A DNA stretch of 23,590 nt from a virus, in IMG/VR virus record IMGVR_UViG_3300009030_000346, positions 1-23,590 of that record. The stretch is one strand, 5' to 3'. Made by a program: the position numbers and the translations under genes. The notes below the pieces were generated by a model, which had not been told where the DNA came from, ran no database searches, and saw nothing but the letters and a program-made list of their open reading frames with translations. Shown here one piece after another: positions 1 to 7,800 of the stretch (positions are counted from its first letter, which is position 1; the number at the start of each line of letters is the position of its first letter).

Positions 1-279
1 ATGAGTGAGCGACTGGCAGAGATCAAGCGGAAAGCAAACCGCGAACCTATGGGAAGCAATGATGACCGCCGCTGGCTGATTGCCAAGGTCGAGCGGCTGG
101 AGCAGACAATCGTCAGTGCCACGAAGTACGCTTGCCAGGACGGCATGGAGGCTGCGGCGAAGATCAAGCTGATAGAGCCAGCAGGAATGCGGCGTGGTGA
201 TCCTACATGGGCGGCGGGATGGAATCGCGGAGTCCAAGACTTCCGTGCCGCCATCCGAGCGGAGATCAAGCATGAGTGA
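1..279 (+). CDS. Small hypothetical phage protein, first of a tandem pair
   Basis: This encodes 92 residues if the ATG at the first base is the true start; anything upstream is outside the window, so the start is unverified. The protein is hydrophilic and charged. A short helical stretch with the pattern IAKVERLEQ sits near residues 27-36. No catalytic motif or membrane segment is visible. The first residues (MSERL, then I-x-K-x-K) match the opening of the next gene, which has a similar V-x-RL helix, so the two look like diverged tandem copies. The stop at 277-279 overlaps the start of the next gene at 272, which suggests translational coupling. I do not recognise the function; its position ahead of a replication block fits a small early or accessory phage protein. 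Confidence 0.6.
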   Translation: MSERLAEIKRKANREPMGSNDDRRWLIAKVERLEQTIVSATKYACQDGMEAAAKIKLIEPAGMRRGDPTWAAGWNRGVQDFRAAIRAEIKHE

Positions 280-568
280 GCGACTAGGCCGAATAACAAA
301 GATCAAAGCGTTGTGGCTGCCAGGTATCCAAGACGAAAACTCTGGTTACATGTCAGTAGATATCGACGATGCCATCTGGATCGTTGGTGAGGTCGATCGG
401 CTGAGTGCAAAGCTATCGCGGTTCAGCGAGTTGCAATACAAGCGGCTCGATGAAGCCAAGACTGAGATCGACCGGCTGAAGGCAATACTGTCGTTCAAGC
501 GGTCCGCATCTGGCGACGTTCAGGTCGGGGTAAGATTGCCCAACCCCCAAGGAGCAACCCCATGCTGA
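272..568 (+). CDS. Small hypothetical phage protein, second of a tandem pair
   Basis: This encodes 98 residues. I chose the ATG at 272 over an upstream GTG at 194 because GGAG at 261-264 lies seven bases before it and the resulting N-terminus (MSERLGRITKIK) matches that of the preceding gene. The protein is hydrophilic. Its middle (VDIDDAIWIVGEVDRLSAKL) and the following EAKTEIDRLKAIL read as amphipathic helix or coiled coil. It overlaps the previous gene by eight bases and the next by seven. No enzyme motif is visible. A small coiled-coil accessory protein is the most that can be said. Confidence 0.6.
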   Translation: MSERLGRITKIKALWLPGIQDENSGYMSVDIDDAIWIVGEVDRLSAKLSRFSELQYKRLDEAKTEIDRLKAILSFKRSASGDVQVGVRLPNPQGATPC

Positions 569-1278
569 TCAAGACAATCGCCTCCATCGTCCTTGTAATG
601 GGCCTGTCTGCCGTAGTGCAGGCCGGTCATTTCTGTGAAACCGGCGTCGGCCTCCCCTGCATCGACATCCTGTTGACCGGCCAATCCGAAGCGAACGTCG
701 GCGACATCGTTGACGTGAACATCTCCATCGTTGCCCAACAGGACAAGGACGCCACGGCTGGCGAGTGGGTCGGCGTCGAAGTGGTACTGAATTGGGACCC
801 GGCCGTGATGGAGCCGGTGAGCCACACGATCTGCGACTCGCTCTACGACTACTTCCTCGTCTGGATATTTGTCAGCAACGATCCCGCCAATCTCTACTAC
901 GACTGCATCAACCAGGACATCAACCCGTTCGATGGTTGGCCCGACAACGACGGTGACATGAGCGTCCTCTACTTCTCCCCGCTCGGCACGGAACAGAACG
1001 TCTTTGCCAACCCAGCCATCCTCGGCACGATGCGGTTCCGCGTACTGGCTACCGGCAATCACACCGTCGGCATCACCCCATCCACCGATTGTTTCTTCCC
1101 AGACAACCCACAGGTGTTCCCGATTGAAACGCAGGTACTCGCCGGAGGCAACATCAACATGACCGGCGACCTGTCCAGCACATACGAGGTTGAGGTTCGC
1201 TCAGCGTTCGACACCGTGGACCCGCCCGGCGTGGGCATCGAGGACTTTTTAGCGTTACTGGCTGCATGGGGAACCTGA
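562..1278 (+). CDS. Secreted cohesin-like protein with planctomycete-type C-terminal tail
   Basis: This encodes 238 residues. AAGGAG at 549-554 lies seven bases before the ATG. Residues 1-22 form a clear signal peptide (charged start, hydrophobic core, VQA cleavage site), so the mature protein is exported. The body resembles a cohesin-like beta sandwich: an early strand with VGDIVDVNISI, then GVEVVLNWDPAVMEPV, and a later LGTMRFRVLATGNHTVGI. Several cysteines (positions 25 and 33, then in the CDS, DCIN and TDCFF contexts) could form disulfides outside the cytoplasm. The last 15 residues, VGIEDFLALLAAWGT, match the second half of the dockerin-like tail I know from secreted proteins of Phycisphaerae-type planctomycetes, but the usual calcium loop (DxNxDG) just before it is missing. 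A host-derived cargo gene is my inference. A virion-surface role is the alternative. Confidence 0.7.
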   Translation: MLIKTIASIVLVMGLSAVVQAGHFCETGVGLPCIDILLTGQSEANVGDIVDVNISIVAQQDKDATAGEWVGVEVVLNWDPAVMEPVSHTICDSLYDYFLVWIFVSNDPANLYYDCINQDINPFDGWPDNDGDMSVLYFSPLGTEQNVFANPAILGTMRFRVLATGNHTVGITPSTDCFFPDNPQVFPIETQVLAGGNINMTGDLSSTYEVEVRSAFDTVDPPGVGIEDFLALLAAWGT

Positions 1279-1409
1279 TGCAATACAAACCCGGAATGTT
1301 CGCCGACTGGAACGACATGATTCAGACCGTCACGACCTGGGTGGTGGTGGTTTTCTGCGCGTCCTGGCTTCTCGTGATCGGGGCCGCGCTGGTCTGGGAC
1401 CTGACATGA
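1278..1409 (+). CDS. 43-residue single-pass membrane protein
   Basis: The ATG at 1278 overlaps the TGA of the cohesin-like gene (TGATG), so it is probably translated by coupling; no good ribosome site precedes it. The protein has a short polar N-terminus (MQYKPGMFADWND) and one strongly hydrophobic helix at about residues 18-40 (WVVVVFCASWLLVIGAALVW), then only three residues. It therefore looks like a single-pass inner-membrane peptide. Small phage membrane proteins of this kind include holin-like, superinfection-exclusion and membrane-anchoring proteins, and nothing here distinguishes among them. Its stop overlaps the next start at 1406 (ATGA). Confidence 0.5.
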   Translation: MQYKPGMFADWNDMIQTVTTWVVVVFCASWLLVIGAALVWDLT

Positions 1410-1579
1410 GTGGTGAATGGCCCCTCGACGTCGAGTCTGCACTCAAGCTGCAAACCGAACTCGTCGCAGCGACACGTGTCCAGCTTGAAAAGGCTGGACT
1501 GGAACTGACAAGAACTTGGGCCGTGGTGGTGATCGTGGACCCGGATCCCGCCAAAGGCTCGATCAAACTGATTGGGTAA
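1406..1579 (+). CDS. Small hypothetical protein (57 residues)
   Basis: It starts at an ATGA overlap with the preceding membrane-protein gene. The sequence begins MSGEWPLDVESALKLQTEL and has a likely amphipathic helix over about residues 8-34, followed by a short beta-like run (TWAVVVIVDPDP) and a KGSIKLIG end. There is no recognisable domain. The gene carries one exact copy of the dispersed palindrome at 1471-1480, read here as Thr-Arg-Val through the codons ACA CGT GTC. The tight overlap is the main evidence that it is a gene. Confidence 0.45.
   Translation: MSGEWPLDVESALKLQTELVAATRVQLEKAGLELTRTWAVVVIVDPDPAKGSIKLIG
1471..1480. promoter_or_regulatory. Dispersed palindrome site (exact GACACGTGTC), first copy
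   Basis: This is the first exact copy in the window, inside the 57-residue gene and 65 bases after its start. Flanks are AGC and CAG. It lies ahead of the replication block. Confidence 0.5.
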
Positions 1580-1581
1580 TC

Positions 1582-1809
1582 ATGAAAGCTGTAATCACCG
1601 TCGAACTCTTGCCATTGAAATCGCATCAACGAACTGGTGGACCCGACAGGCCGTGGCTGGCCGAGAGCGTAATGACCGGCATGACAGACGGCGCCGAACG
1701 GGAGGGTACATGCCGTGGCGTCACCTTCGCGGCCACGCTCCGGACGTGCGTCCAGGGTGTGATCGGCCAATCGAGAGGAGCATACAGTGGCAGTCACGTG
1801 GACCGATAA
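1582..1809 (+). CDS. Doubtful small hypothetical protein (75 residues)
   Basis: The ATG at 1582 follows the previous stop by two bases, with no clear ribosome site, so coupling would be needed. The protein opens MKAVITVELLPLKSHQ, a plausible beta strand, then becomes low in recognisable structure with two cysteines (contexts GTCRG and RTCVQG). Its 3' end overlaps the replication-protein start at 1787 by 23 bases in another frame. No family is recognised. The 207-base interval between better-supported genes would otherwise be empty, which favours a gene, but the evidence is weak. Confidence 0.35.
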   Translation: MKAVITVELLPLKSHQRTGGPDRPWLAESVMTGMTDGAEREGTCRGVTFAATLRTCVQGVIGQSRGAYSGSHVDR

Positions 1810-2620
1810 GGACGGGTTCACCGGGATCGACTACCCAGCGCTGCGCAAGGACTTCCCGAACCTCGACATCGATCTCGAACTCGGCGGGATGAACGGCTGG
1901 CTGCGCGCTGGGAAAAAAAGGTACACGAACTGGCAGCGGTTCGTCGTGAACTGGCTGAACAGGTCAAGCCAGAACAAACAGAACGCGGATCAGTCCACCG
2001 ATGCCATGGACACCGCGTACCGATCCTGCACTAAGAACAAGATGTCACTCGACGATTGGGATCGTGTCCGTCGCATGATCATGGGCTACTGGACGAACTG
2101 GCGACCAGGTCCGGACGAGGCTCGGATATATGTCTGGAAGCTGTCGACCCTGTCGCCCAACGTGCTGCTCGGCGCCATTGGTGAGTTGATTGAAGCCGAC
2201 TTTCCCGGGCGCCGCCCCGACATCGGTAAGATCATGATCAAATACCGTCTGCGGATCGGCAAGGTCTTTCGGGACGCCTCGCATGAGAACTGCTGCGTCC
2301 GTTGTGAACAGCCTTACACTGCCGGGCAGAAAGAAAAGGATGACCTCTGCGTCGCGTGCGTCCGTCTTGAGCAGGATGAGATGAAGGCCGACCTTGCCAT
2401 CGACATCGACAAATGGTCGCACAAGATGGGGCTCATGTGGGCAAAGATGTTCCCTTTAGAGCGGCAGCGGGAGGCACCGGCCCCCGCTGTCGTTATTCCT
2501 GTTACAGCGGGCGCTCTGCCGGGGCCAGGGGAGTCGGGCCAGCAAGCCTTAGACACCGACTCGCCCGCGTTCGGCCTGTTGCCGGACAGCCTCGGTGGAG
2601 AGCCTTTGTACCTTCAATGA
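1787..2620 (+). CDS. Phage replication protein, helicase-loader / replisome-organizer-like, with zinc site
   Basis: This encodes 277 residues. I chose the GTG at 1787 because GAGAGGAG ends at 1780, an ideal distance upstream. Residues 34-59 read GMNGWLRAGKKRYTNWQRF and then VVNWLNR; the (T/N)W-x-RF-x-x-NWL pattern is common in phage replisome organizers and O-type replication proteins. Residues about 87-155 resemble helicase-loader helical domains (W-x-LSTLSPNVLLGAIGELIE, then FPGRRPDIGKI). Cysteines 170 and 173 with 188 and 191 form two CxxC pairs, a likely zinc ribbon. The C-terminal 60 residues are rich in Pro, Gly and Ala and probably disordered. The family role, bringing the replicative helicase to the phage origin, is known; assigning it here is inference from these patterns and from the nuclease next door. 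No Walker A motif is present, so it is not itself a helicase. Confidence 0.6.
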   Translation: MAVTWTDKDGFTGIDYPALRKDFPNLDIDLELGGMNGWLRAGKKRYTNWQRFVVNWLNRSSQNKQNADQSTDAMDTAYRSCTKNKMSLDDWDRVRRMIMGYWTNWRPGPDEARIYVWKLSTLSPNVLLGAIGELIEADFPGRRPDIGKIMIKYRLRIGKVFRDASHENCCVRCEQPYTAGQKEKDDLCVACVRLEQDEMKADLAIDIDKWSHKMGLMWAKMFPLERQREAPAPAVVIPVTAGALPGPGESGQQALDTDSPAFGLLPDSLGGEPLYLQ

Positions 2621-2630
2621 AAGAGCAGTC

Positions 2631-2969
2631 ATGACAGCCAGGGCGCCGATCGTCGAGTTACCAGGATGCAACAAGCTGGAGCAAGCCTACGCGGGTCGCC
2701 TGGTGACGATGGAGGCGGCGGGGGCCGTCGCGGCATGGTGGTATGAACCAATGCGGATACGGATCGGATGCTCCGCAGAGGGCCGCGACTCGTTCTACAC
2801 GCCTGACTTCATGGTCCAATTACCAGACGAGACGCTTGAATTGCACGAAGTCAAAGGCCGCTGGATGGAAGCGGCGCGTGTCCGAATACGTGCGGCGGCG
2901 ATGGTGTACCCTTTCACGTTCTTCGGGGTCACGCGTGATCGTGACGGATGGAAGTTCGAGCGGTTTTGA
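2631..2969 (+). CDS. PD-(D/E)XK family nuclease, DUF1064-like
   Basis: This encodes 112 residues from the ATG at 2631; a GTG at 2595 in the same frame is possible but no better placed. Visible catalytic residues are Glu17 in NKLEQAY, Asp59 in YTPDF, and Glu73 and Lys75 in LHEVKG. This is the E...PD...ExK layout of small phage PD-(D/E)XK nucleases such as DUF1064 proteins, which are thought to cut branched or recombining DNA during replication or packaging. The helix after the ExK (RWMEAARVRIRAAAMVYPF) also fits that family. It lies 10 bases after the replication protein, so a role in phage DNA replication or recombination is likely. A restriction-like anti-DNA role cannot be excluded. The active-site pattern is complete. 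Confidence 0.72.
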   Translation: MTARAPIVELPGCNKLEQAYAGRLVTMEAAGAVAAWWYEPMRIRIGCSAEGRDSFYTPDFMVQLPDETLELHEVKGRWMEAARVRIRAAAMVYPFTFFGVTRDRDGWKFERF

Positions 2970-2977
2970 CGTAGCCT

Positions 2978-2987
2978 GACACGTGTC
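2978..2987. promoter_or_regulatory. Dispersed palindrome site (exact GACACGTGTC), intergenic
   Basis: An exact ten-base palindrome lies in the 54-base gap between the nuclease gene and the small basic-protein gene, 36 bases before the ATG at 3024. The flanks read CCT on the left and CAG on the right, close to the ideal CTG...CAG. It is one of two exact copies outside coding sequence, which supports a role at the DNA level. Confidence 0.6.
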
Positions 2988-3023
2988 CAGGAGGCGCCAC
3001 ATCAACCGAAGGGAGTCACAATC

Positions 3024-3254
3024 ATGCCCGGACCTGGACCTGGACTCGGAAAGAAACTGAAGGCTCGCGCGGCCGCCCAGACCAAGAAAGCTATCAAATC
3101 TGCTGAAAGGCGAAGCACTCAACGCGCTTTCGAGAAGCTGACTACGAAGGCGGTCGGATCACCACCACCCAAGCCCCTGAGCCGTGAGGTGAAAGCCTTT
3201 CGAGCCGCCAAAGAGGCCAGCAGGGCAAAGAGACGATCAGCGAACCGAGCATGA
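3024..3254 (+). CDS. Small, very basic protein, possible nucleic-acid binder
   Basis: This encodes 76 residues. AAGGGAG around 3009-3015 precedes the ATG. The composition is extreme: lysine, arginine and alanine dominate, with few acidic residues and no hydrophobic core, in runs such as GKKLKARAAAQTKKAIKSAE and RAAKEASRAKRRSANRA. A short PGPGPGLG start and SPPPKPLS middle break the helices. Such proteins commonly bind DNA or RNA or act as small scaffolding or condensing factors; no specific fold is recognised. It sits directly downstream of one palindrome copy and of the replication and nuclease genes, making it one candidate, unproven, for a protein that coats or marks phage DNA. Confidence 0.6.
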   Translation: MPGPGPGLGKKLKARAAAQTKKAIKSAERRSTQRAFEKLTTKAVGSPPPKPLSREVKAFRAAKEASRAKRRSANRA

Positions 3255-3255
3255 G

Positions 3256-4122
3256 ATGATTGAACCCGTCGCATACATCAACCCCCGTGTCATTGGCCGA
3301 GCCAGTGAGCCTTACTGGACGCCAGAGCAGCTTTCGGAGCGAGCCTACGAACGGGCGATGCACCCCCAATACACGGGCGGCAGCATGATTCACATGCCGC
3401 AGGGCTGGATCTACACGATGTCGAGTGCGCCGTGGCTGGGGCTGGCTCAAGGCCACGGCGCCGCGTGGACAGATGTCCTGGGGCGAGTCCTGGCGGAACG
3501 GCCCGGCCACAAGTGGACCCTGTATAGCGGCTGGCAGATGTCCAGTGCCTACACGATCTACGGCCGACCCCGGCCCGACGGCGAGCAATGGGGATTCATC
3601 GGGGAACCCGATTGGGCCGACGCCGACAACCCCCAGCACGTCCGGATGCTGCGCGACCTGAACATTCAAGAGTGGGCTGACCGTGGCGTGACGAAGTTCG
3701 TATTCGACAGCGGATCAAAGGACCCGCGCGAGATCGTCCGGTGGCGTCGCAAACTACGCCGGGTCGTCAAGACGGTTGGGTTGGAGGCGATCCCATGGGT
3801 CGGTGGGCAGCAAGAGTTCGCGCACATTGACTGGCAATGGTGCGAGCAGTTCGGATTGGAGTATCACGGCAACCAGCGATTCCGAGCCGGTCGTCCGTTC
3901 CTTGAGGATGTACCGGCGTCATGTGTTGGCCGGGCGTTTGTATGGCTGGTTCACATGATGGACCCGCCGCCGACGCCGCTGGAGGTTGCGGGCATGATGC
4001 AGCGAGGCTGGACCCCGGTTGTCTCCGGATCGAGGGATCAACTCATGGCCGACGCGATGGCGATCTACACCGCGCCCGACCCCAGGCAGCCTCAACAGAC
4101 ACGTGTCCAAGGAGACGAGTGA
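3256..4122 (+). CDS. Hypothetical protein, TIM-barrel-like, possibly hydrolytic
   Basis: This encodes 288 residues, starting one base after the previous stop. It is rich in Trp and Tyr, and alternates short hydrophobic strands with helices: KWTLYSGW, then VTKFVFDSG, then the helix REIVRWRRKLRRVVKTVG, then LEAIPWVGGQQEF, then a C-terminal AFVWLVHMM strand. That beta/alpha rhythm with Asp or Glu and Trp at strand ends (FDSGS, WVGGQQEF) suggests a glycoside-hydrolase-like barrel. I cannot name a family or fix a catalytic pair. Because a holin-like and a spanin-like gene follow directly, a cell-wall or polysaccharide hydrolase (endolysin role) is a reasonable inference only. No signal peptide is present. 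The end of the gene carries a palindrome copy (4098-4107), which encodes Thr-Arg-Val. Confidence 0.6.
   Translation: MIEPVAYINPRVIGRASEPYWTPEQLSERAYERAMHPQYTGGSMIHMPQGWIYTMSSAPWLGLAQGHGAAWTDVLGRVLAERPGHKWTLYSGWQMSSAYTIYGRPRPDGEQWGFIGEPDWADADNPQHVRMLRDLNIQEWADRGVTKFVFDSGSKDPREIVRWRRKLRRVVKTVGLEAIPWVGGQQEFAHIDWQWCEQFGLEYHGNQRFRAGRPFLEDVPASCVGRAFVWLVHMMDPPPTPLEVAGMMQRGWTPVVSGSRDQLMADAMAIYTAPDPRQPQQTRVQGDE
3468..3477. promoter_or_regulatory. Dispersed palindrome, half-sites conserved (GACA-GA-TGTC)
   Basis: Both half-sites are intact with a GA centre, inside the TIM-barrel-like gene. Context is TGG on the left and CTGG on the right. A weaker relative, GGCAGATGTC, follows at 3533-3542 with flanks CTG/CAG, so two sites sit 65 bases apart. 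Confidence 0.4.
4098..4107. promoter_or_regulatory. Dispersed palindrome site (exact GACACGTGTC) at a gene junction
   Basis: This exact copy lies in the last codons of the TIM-barrel-like gene, 15 bases before the ATG at 4123, and abuts the ribosome site AGGAG at 4109-4113. A protein bound here could affect transcription through the junction or, if the RNA is recognised, initiation of the holin-like gene. Confidence 0.55.
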
Positions 4123-4335
4123 ATGCCACCATCCAAACTCAACGGAGTCCTGACCCGCGTCGTCGGAGTTCTATTCGCGGTGGCCCTGCTCGCCATCCTC
4201 GGCCTCTCATTCGCTAATCAGTCATCACTAGCTGGGCACAACAGCGCCGAGGGTCCGCACGGCAAGATCAACACGGATCTCGCTGCGATCAAGACGGACG
4301 TCGAGTGGATTCGGAAACAACTAGAGGATAAATAA
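4123..4335 (+). CDS. Holin/XhlA-like small membrane protein
   Basis: This encodes 70 residues. AAGGAG at 4108-4113 precedes the ATG at a good distance. One transmembrane helix spans about residues 10-31 (LTRVVGVLFAVALLAILGL). After it comes a polar segment ending in a helix, INTDLAAIKTDVEWIRKQL, whose IKTDVEWI-x-x-L pattern resembles haemolysin XhlA and related phage lysis-associated membrane proteins, though in XhlA the helix order is reversed. Its small size, single helix and place between a possible hydrolase and a spanin-like lipoprotein make a holin or holin partner plausible. Its stop overlaps the next start by one base (TAATG). The function is inferred, not shown. Confidence 0.55.
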   Translation: MPPSKLNGVLTRVVGVLFAVALLAILGLSFANQSSLAGHNSAEGPHGKINTDLAAIKTDVEWIRKQLEDK

Positions 4336-4820
4336 TGCGCAAGCTAGTCATCGCAATCGTCCTGGTGTCCTCGGTCGCCCTCGGCGGCTGTTCCACCACC
4401 TCTCCGGAGGATCTTGCAACGTGGCAACAGTCCAGCGCCATACTCGGTGAGGAAATCACCGCGCTGGAGATCGAGTTGCTTCAGGTGTCCGACCCAATCG
4501 AGCGAGCGTCGTTGCAGGCCAAGGTCGCGGAGGCGAAGCGGGTCCACGAGATATTCGACAACGCCATCACGTCCGCGACCAGCGCAGCCGATGCGCCGTT
4601 CGCATTCATGGAGACGGCGCTGCTGGTGGCCGGTGGTTTCTTCCCGCCTGCTCTGCTCGGACTGCCGATCATCCGCACGCTTAGGCGTCAGCGCTCGGCC
4701 ATCTTCACGGCGGTTGCCGCCGGGGGCGGGCCCAACAATCCCAACTTGGCGAAGGCATCGCTGAAGTCGAACCCGGCTGCGATGAATGCGCTGGCGAAGT
4801 GGAAGGCTAACGGCGCGTAG
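4335..4820 (+). CDS. Lipoprotein with second membrane segment; unimolecular-spanin candidate
   Basis: This encodes 161 residues. Residues 1-19 form a lipoprotein signal with lipobox LGGC (Cys19); Ser follows, which in Gram-negatives is not the Asp inner-membrane retention signal, so outer-membrane sorting is expected. Residues about 35-80 are helical and charged (EEITALEIELLQ, then IERASLQAKVAEAKRVHEIFD), likely coiled coil. Residues about 91-113 are a second hydrophobic stretch followed by basic RTLRRQR, consistent with a transmembrane helix with the tail in the cytoplasm. Lipid anchor, periplasmic coil and C-terminal inner-membrane helix is the architecture of unimolecular spanins such as T1 gp11, which fuse the two membranes at lysis. 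The roughly 40-residue tail after the helix is longer than I would expect, and an ordinary phage lipoprotein remains possible. Confidence 0.6.
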   Translation: MRKLVIAIVLVSSVALGGCSTTSPEDLATWQQSSAILGEEITALEIELLQVSDPIERASLQAKVAEAKRVHEIFDNAITSATSAADAPFAFMETALLVAGGFFPPALLGLPIIRTLRRQRSAIFTAVAAGGGPNNPNLAKASLKSNPAAMNALAKWKANGA

Positions 4821-7800
4821 TGAGCGTCCTCAAGGCGATATATCGAGGAACAACGCAGTTCGGCGCCCTCGGCCCAGCGCAAGTGCGACGTGTGTTGGCG
4901 TCAAAGAACAGCACGGGCTCGGACGTTCTGGCGGACATGCCTCGCGCCGGTTTGCCGTGCTACCGCGTCTCTCCGCGAGAGTGGACAGTTCCCGCCGGGC
5001 TGGTCGGAATTGGCTCAAGAGAGATGTTCAGTGGCTACGACGCGGACGGCGTCACGCCGATGCTGGCGTACTTCCAGGCCGGAAACTCCCACCTTCAGTT
5101 CTGGCTTGGCGATTTCAGCGGCGGCTCTGAGGACTATGACCTCGCGTGCGGCAAGGACGCTCTTGCCGATACGCTGTCGAATGCCTTTGACGTGGTCAGC
5201 GGTTCGTGGGCGGGTGGCTCGGCGACGCTCACGCTCGACGCGGAACACGCGATCACCACTTCACACACGCTCCGAGTGAGCGGCGTCACGCCGAGCGGAT
5301 ATAACGGCGACTTTGCAGTCACCGGCGAGACGTCGGACACCGTGACGTACACCGTGGCCGACCCCGGAGGCACAGCGTCCGGCGGGATAGCAGGCCGACT
5401 TCACACCCAGATAACCGACGTAGTGCAAGCCACGAGCGCGGACATCCCCAACGAATGCCACAAGCTAGAGGGCGGCATAGTTATCCCCGGCGCGTTCATC
5501 ATCTATTGCACCCATTTGTTTGACCGCAACGCTGGTGTCGGCGACCGCGACTGGCAGGCCGATGGCGTATCGCTGGTCATGTTCGACACCGGCAACCCCG
5601 ATCTGCCTTGGGACCTCGCGACGGCCGTGATCACCATCCTCAACCTCCCGAACCCCAACAACCTATTTCCAGGATGGCTGCGCGGCGCAATGTGGGCGCT
5701 CACGGGCTGGTTCCCGTTCGACAGCACGCAGACACGTGTCAACGTCGATCGGATCATGCTGCCGATCGTCGACTATATGAATGACAACCAGCAGCCGAGC
5801 GAACAGAAGCCCGGCGGCCAACTCCACTACGTCGAACTCACCAAGTCCGGCGGCAACTGGAGTTTCGCCAAATCGTTCGTCATGTACGAGCGGTCTGAGG
5901 GCAATGTCCATTTCCACTCTGCTTGTTGGACGCCCAACGGGATTTATCTGGCGCAGGGCGACGGCGCTGATCTGAACGAGGGAATACTGTTCACGCCCAA
6001 AGGGTCGTGGGACGACGTGACCACGGCCGAGAGTTTCGACGTGCATCGGCACTGGCATGGCGCCGGTTCGGACGACCCTGACCCAACCGATTCGCCGCAA
6101 CACGCGGGCTGCGCCGTCGGCAACAATCCAAACGAAATCGTTGTCGGCAACGATCTATCGACAGCGAACGTTTGGATGATGACCATTCCGGACGACCCGG
6201 ATGACGGACCTGGTATGCGTTCCATGGGAGGCTTCCATCGTGCGCGAGACTTGTCGGGCGGTACGAATCTTTCGTTGTGGATGGGAACTGCTGATCCGTA
6301 CAACAAGGACCGCTGCACGCTCATACGTCCCAACGGGGCTAATTCGATTGACCTTGCGAGGCTCTGGTATACGCCGGACAATCGGAGGTTTGCGCCGGTC
6401 GCTCGCTCTCCGTCCGACGTCCTCACTGGTGCATTCACAATGCCATTTGGCGACAGCCTGGTCTTGTCGTCTCGCATTGGTGGCACCGACACGTACACAC
6501 TGTTGCTCCCGAACATGCGGGGGCCGACGGCAGGGCTGGCGGTATCACGCGGCGCGACCAACGAACTCCGGCTGAGCGGCGGGGGTGTGACTAACCTGGC
6601 GATCGGCGTCGGCAACACAGTGACACGTATCACCGACGGACTGCACCCTGTTACCGGCGAACCATTGGACGCGCCGGGCTTCGGCCCGGTCTACCACTGC
6701 GTCACTGGCAACAATAGCGCGTCGATTATTGAGTTCACTCCCGCCGACGCCGAGACGTTCTCCCCGGCCTACGCGGTGATGACGGCCCATCTCAGGATCA
6801 TCGGAACGGAATGCTTCAACGGCATTTTCACGCTCGAAGATTCAGACAGTTCGCCCGCCGAAGTATTCTCCGAGCATGTCAAGATATGCGAACGGGAGGA
6901 GTGGACACCGATCTCGCAACACTTCCCGGCAGACGGGTTCGGTGGGACTTACAACCCGCTCCTGAAAATCCGGCTCCAATCCTTAGAGCCTCGCCGGATG
7001 GAGTTCTTGATCCAGCTTGAAGGCTTCTACAGCGGCGAACTGCCGCCGTACCCAATGGACGAGGACACGGTCGGCGCGGACGAGAACGTTTGGCAGAACC
7101 TCCCGGCCACCATGGACGAGGACACATGGACAATTGTCTTTGAATGCACGATCGAACCGTGGGCCCCGGACGCCTCAGTGTTCGGTATCGAGGGCGACAG
7201 CTTCACTATCCTGACGATCTGGGGGTCAAACGACGAGCGCATCGACATACTTTATCTCGCCGCCGTAAACGGCACGATCCGCGCCAATATCTACAACGGC
7301 GGCACACTGCAGGACACGAGCAACATCACCGACATCAACATCGCCAGGGGAGACAAGTTGTGGATCGGCTTTTCACAGGGGGTCGCTGGCACGCACCTCG
7401 TCGCGTCAACAGGCTCCCGTGAGCAGGGGTGGGAATCAGACCTGTCTCTGTTCGCCAACAACCTTTCCGTCGCGCCGAGGCAAGTGAGGTTCGGCGGGAG
7501 GTTCATGGACGACGTGATCCCGTTGTCCGTGAACATCGTCGGCGTGAACACGGACACGCAGTTGCTCCCGGACGCCATGATGGAGATGCTTGAGGACGAC
7601 AGCGATGACGAGACGTTTGGCGCTGGCGTGCCGACAGCCCCGTCGCTGGCGAACGACCCAAGCAGCGACACGGCCGAGTCGGTCAACGCCGGAACGACAA
7701 GTGTCAGCGTGACTGTTGAGGCCGGGCAGGTGTTGGTGGCAAGCGTTCACTCCCGCGACGCCACGCCTGCGGAACACACCATCACCAGCGTCGTGTTCAA

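Noticed and set aside
2978-3010. Palindrome copies as -35 promoter elements (TGACAC resembles TTGACA)
   Set aside because: I found no -10-like hexamer at 16-18 bases downstream of the intergenic copies at 2978 or 8404, and most copies lie inside genes.
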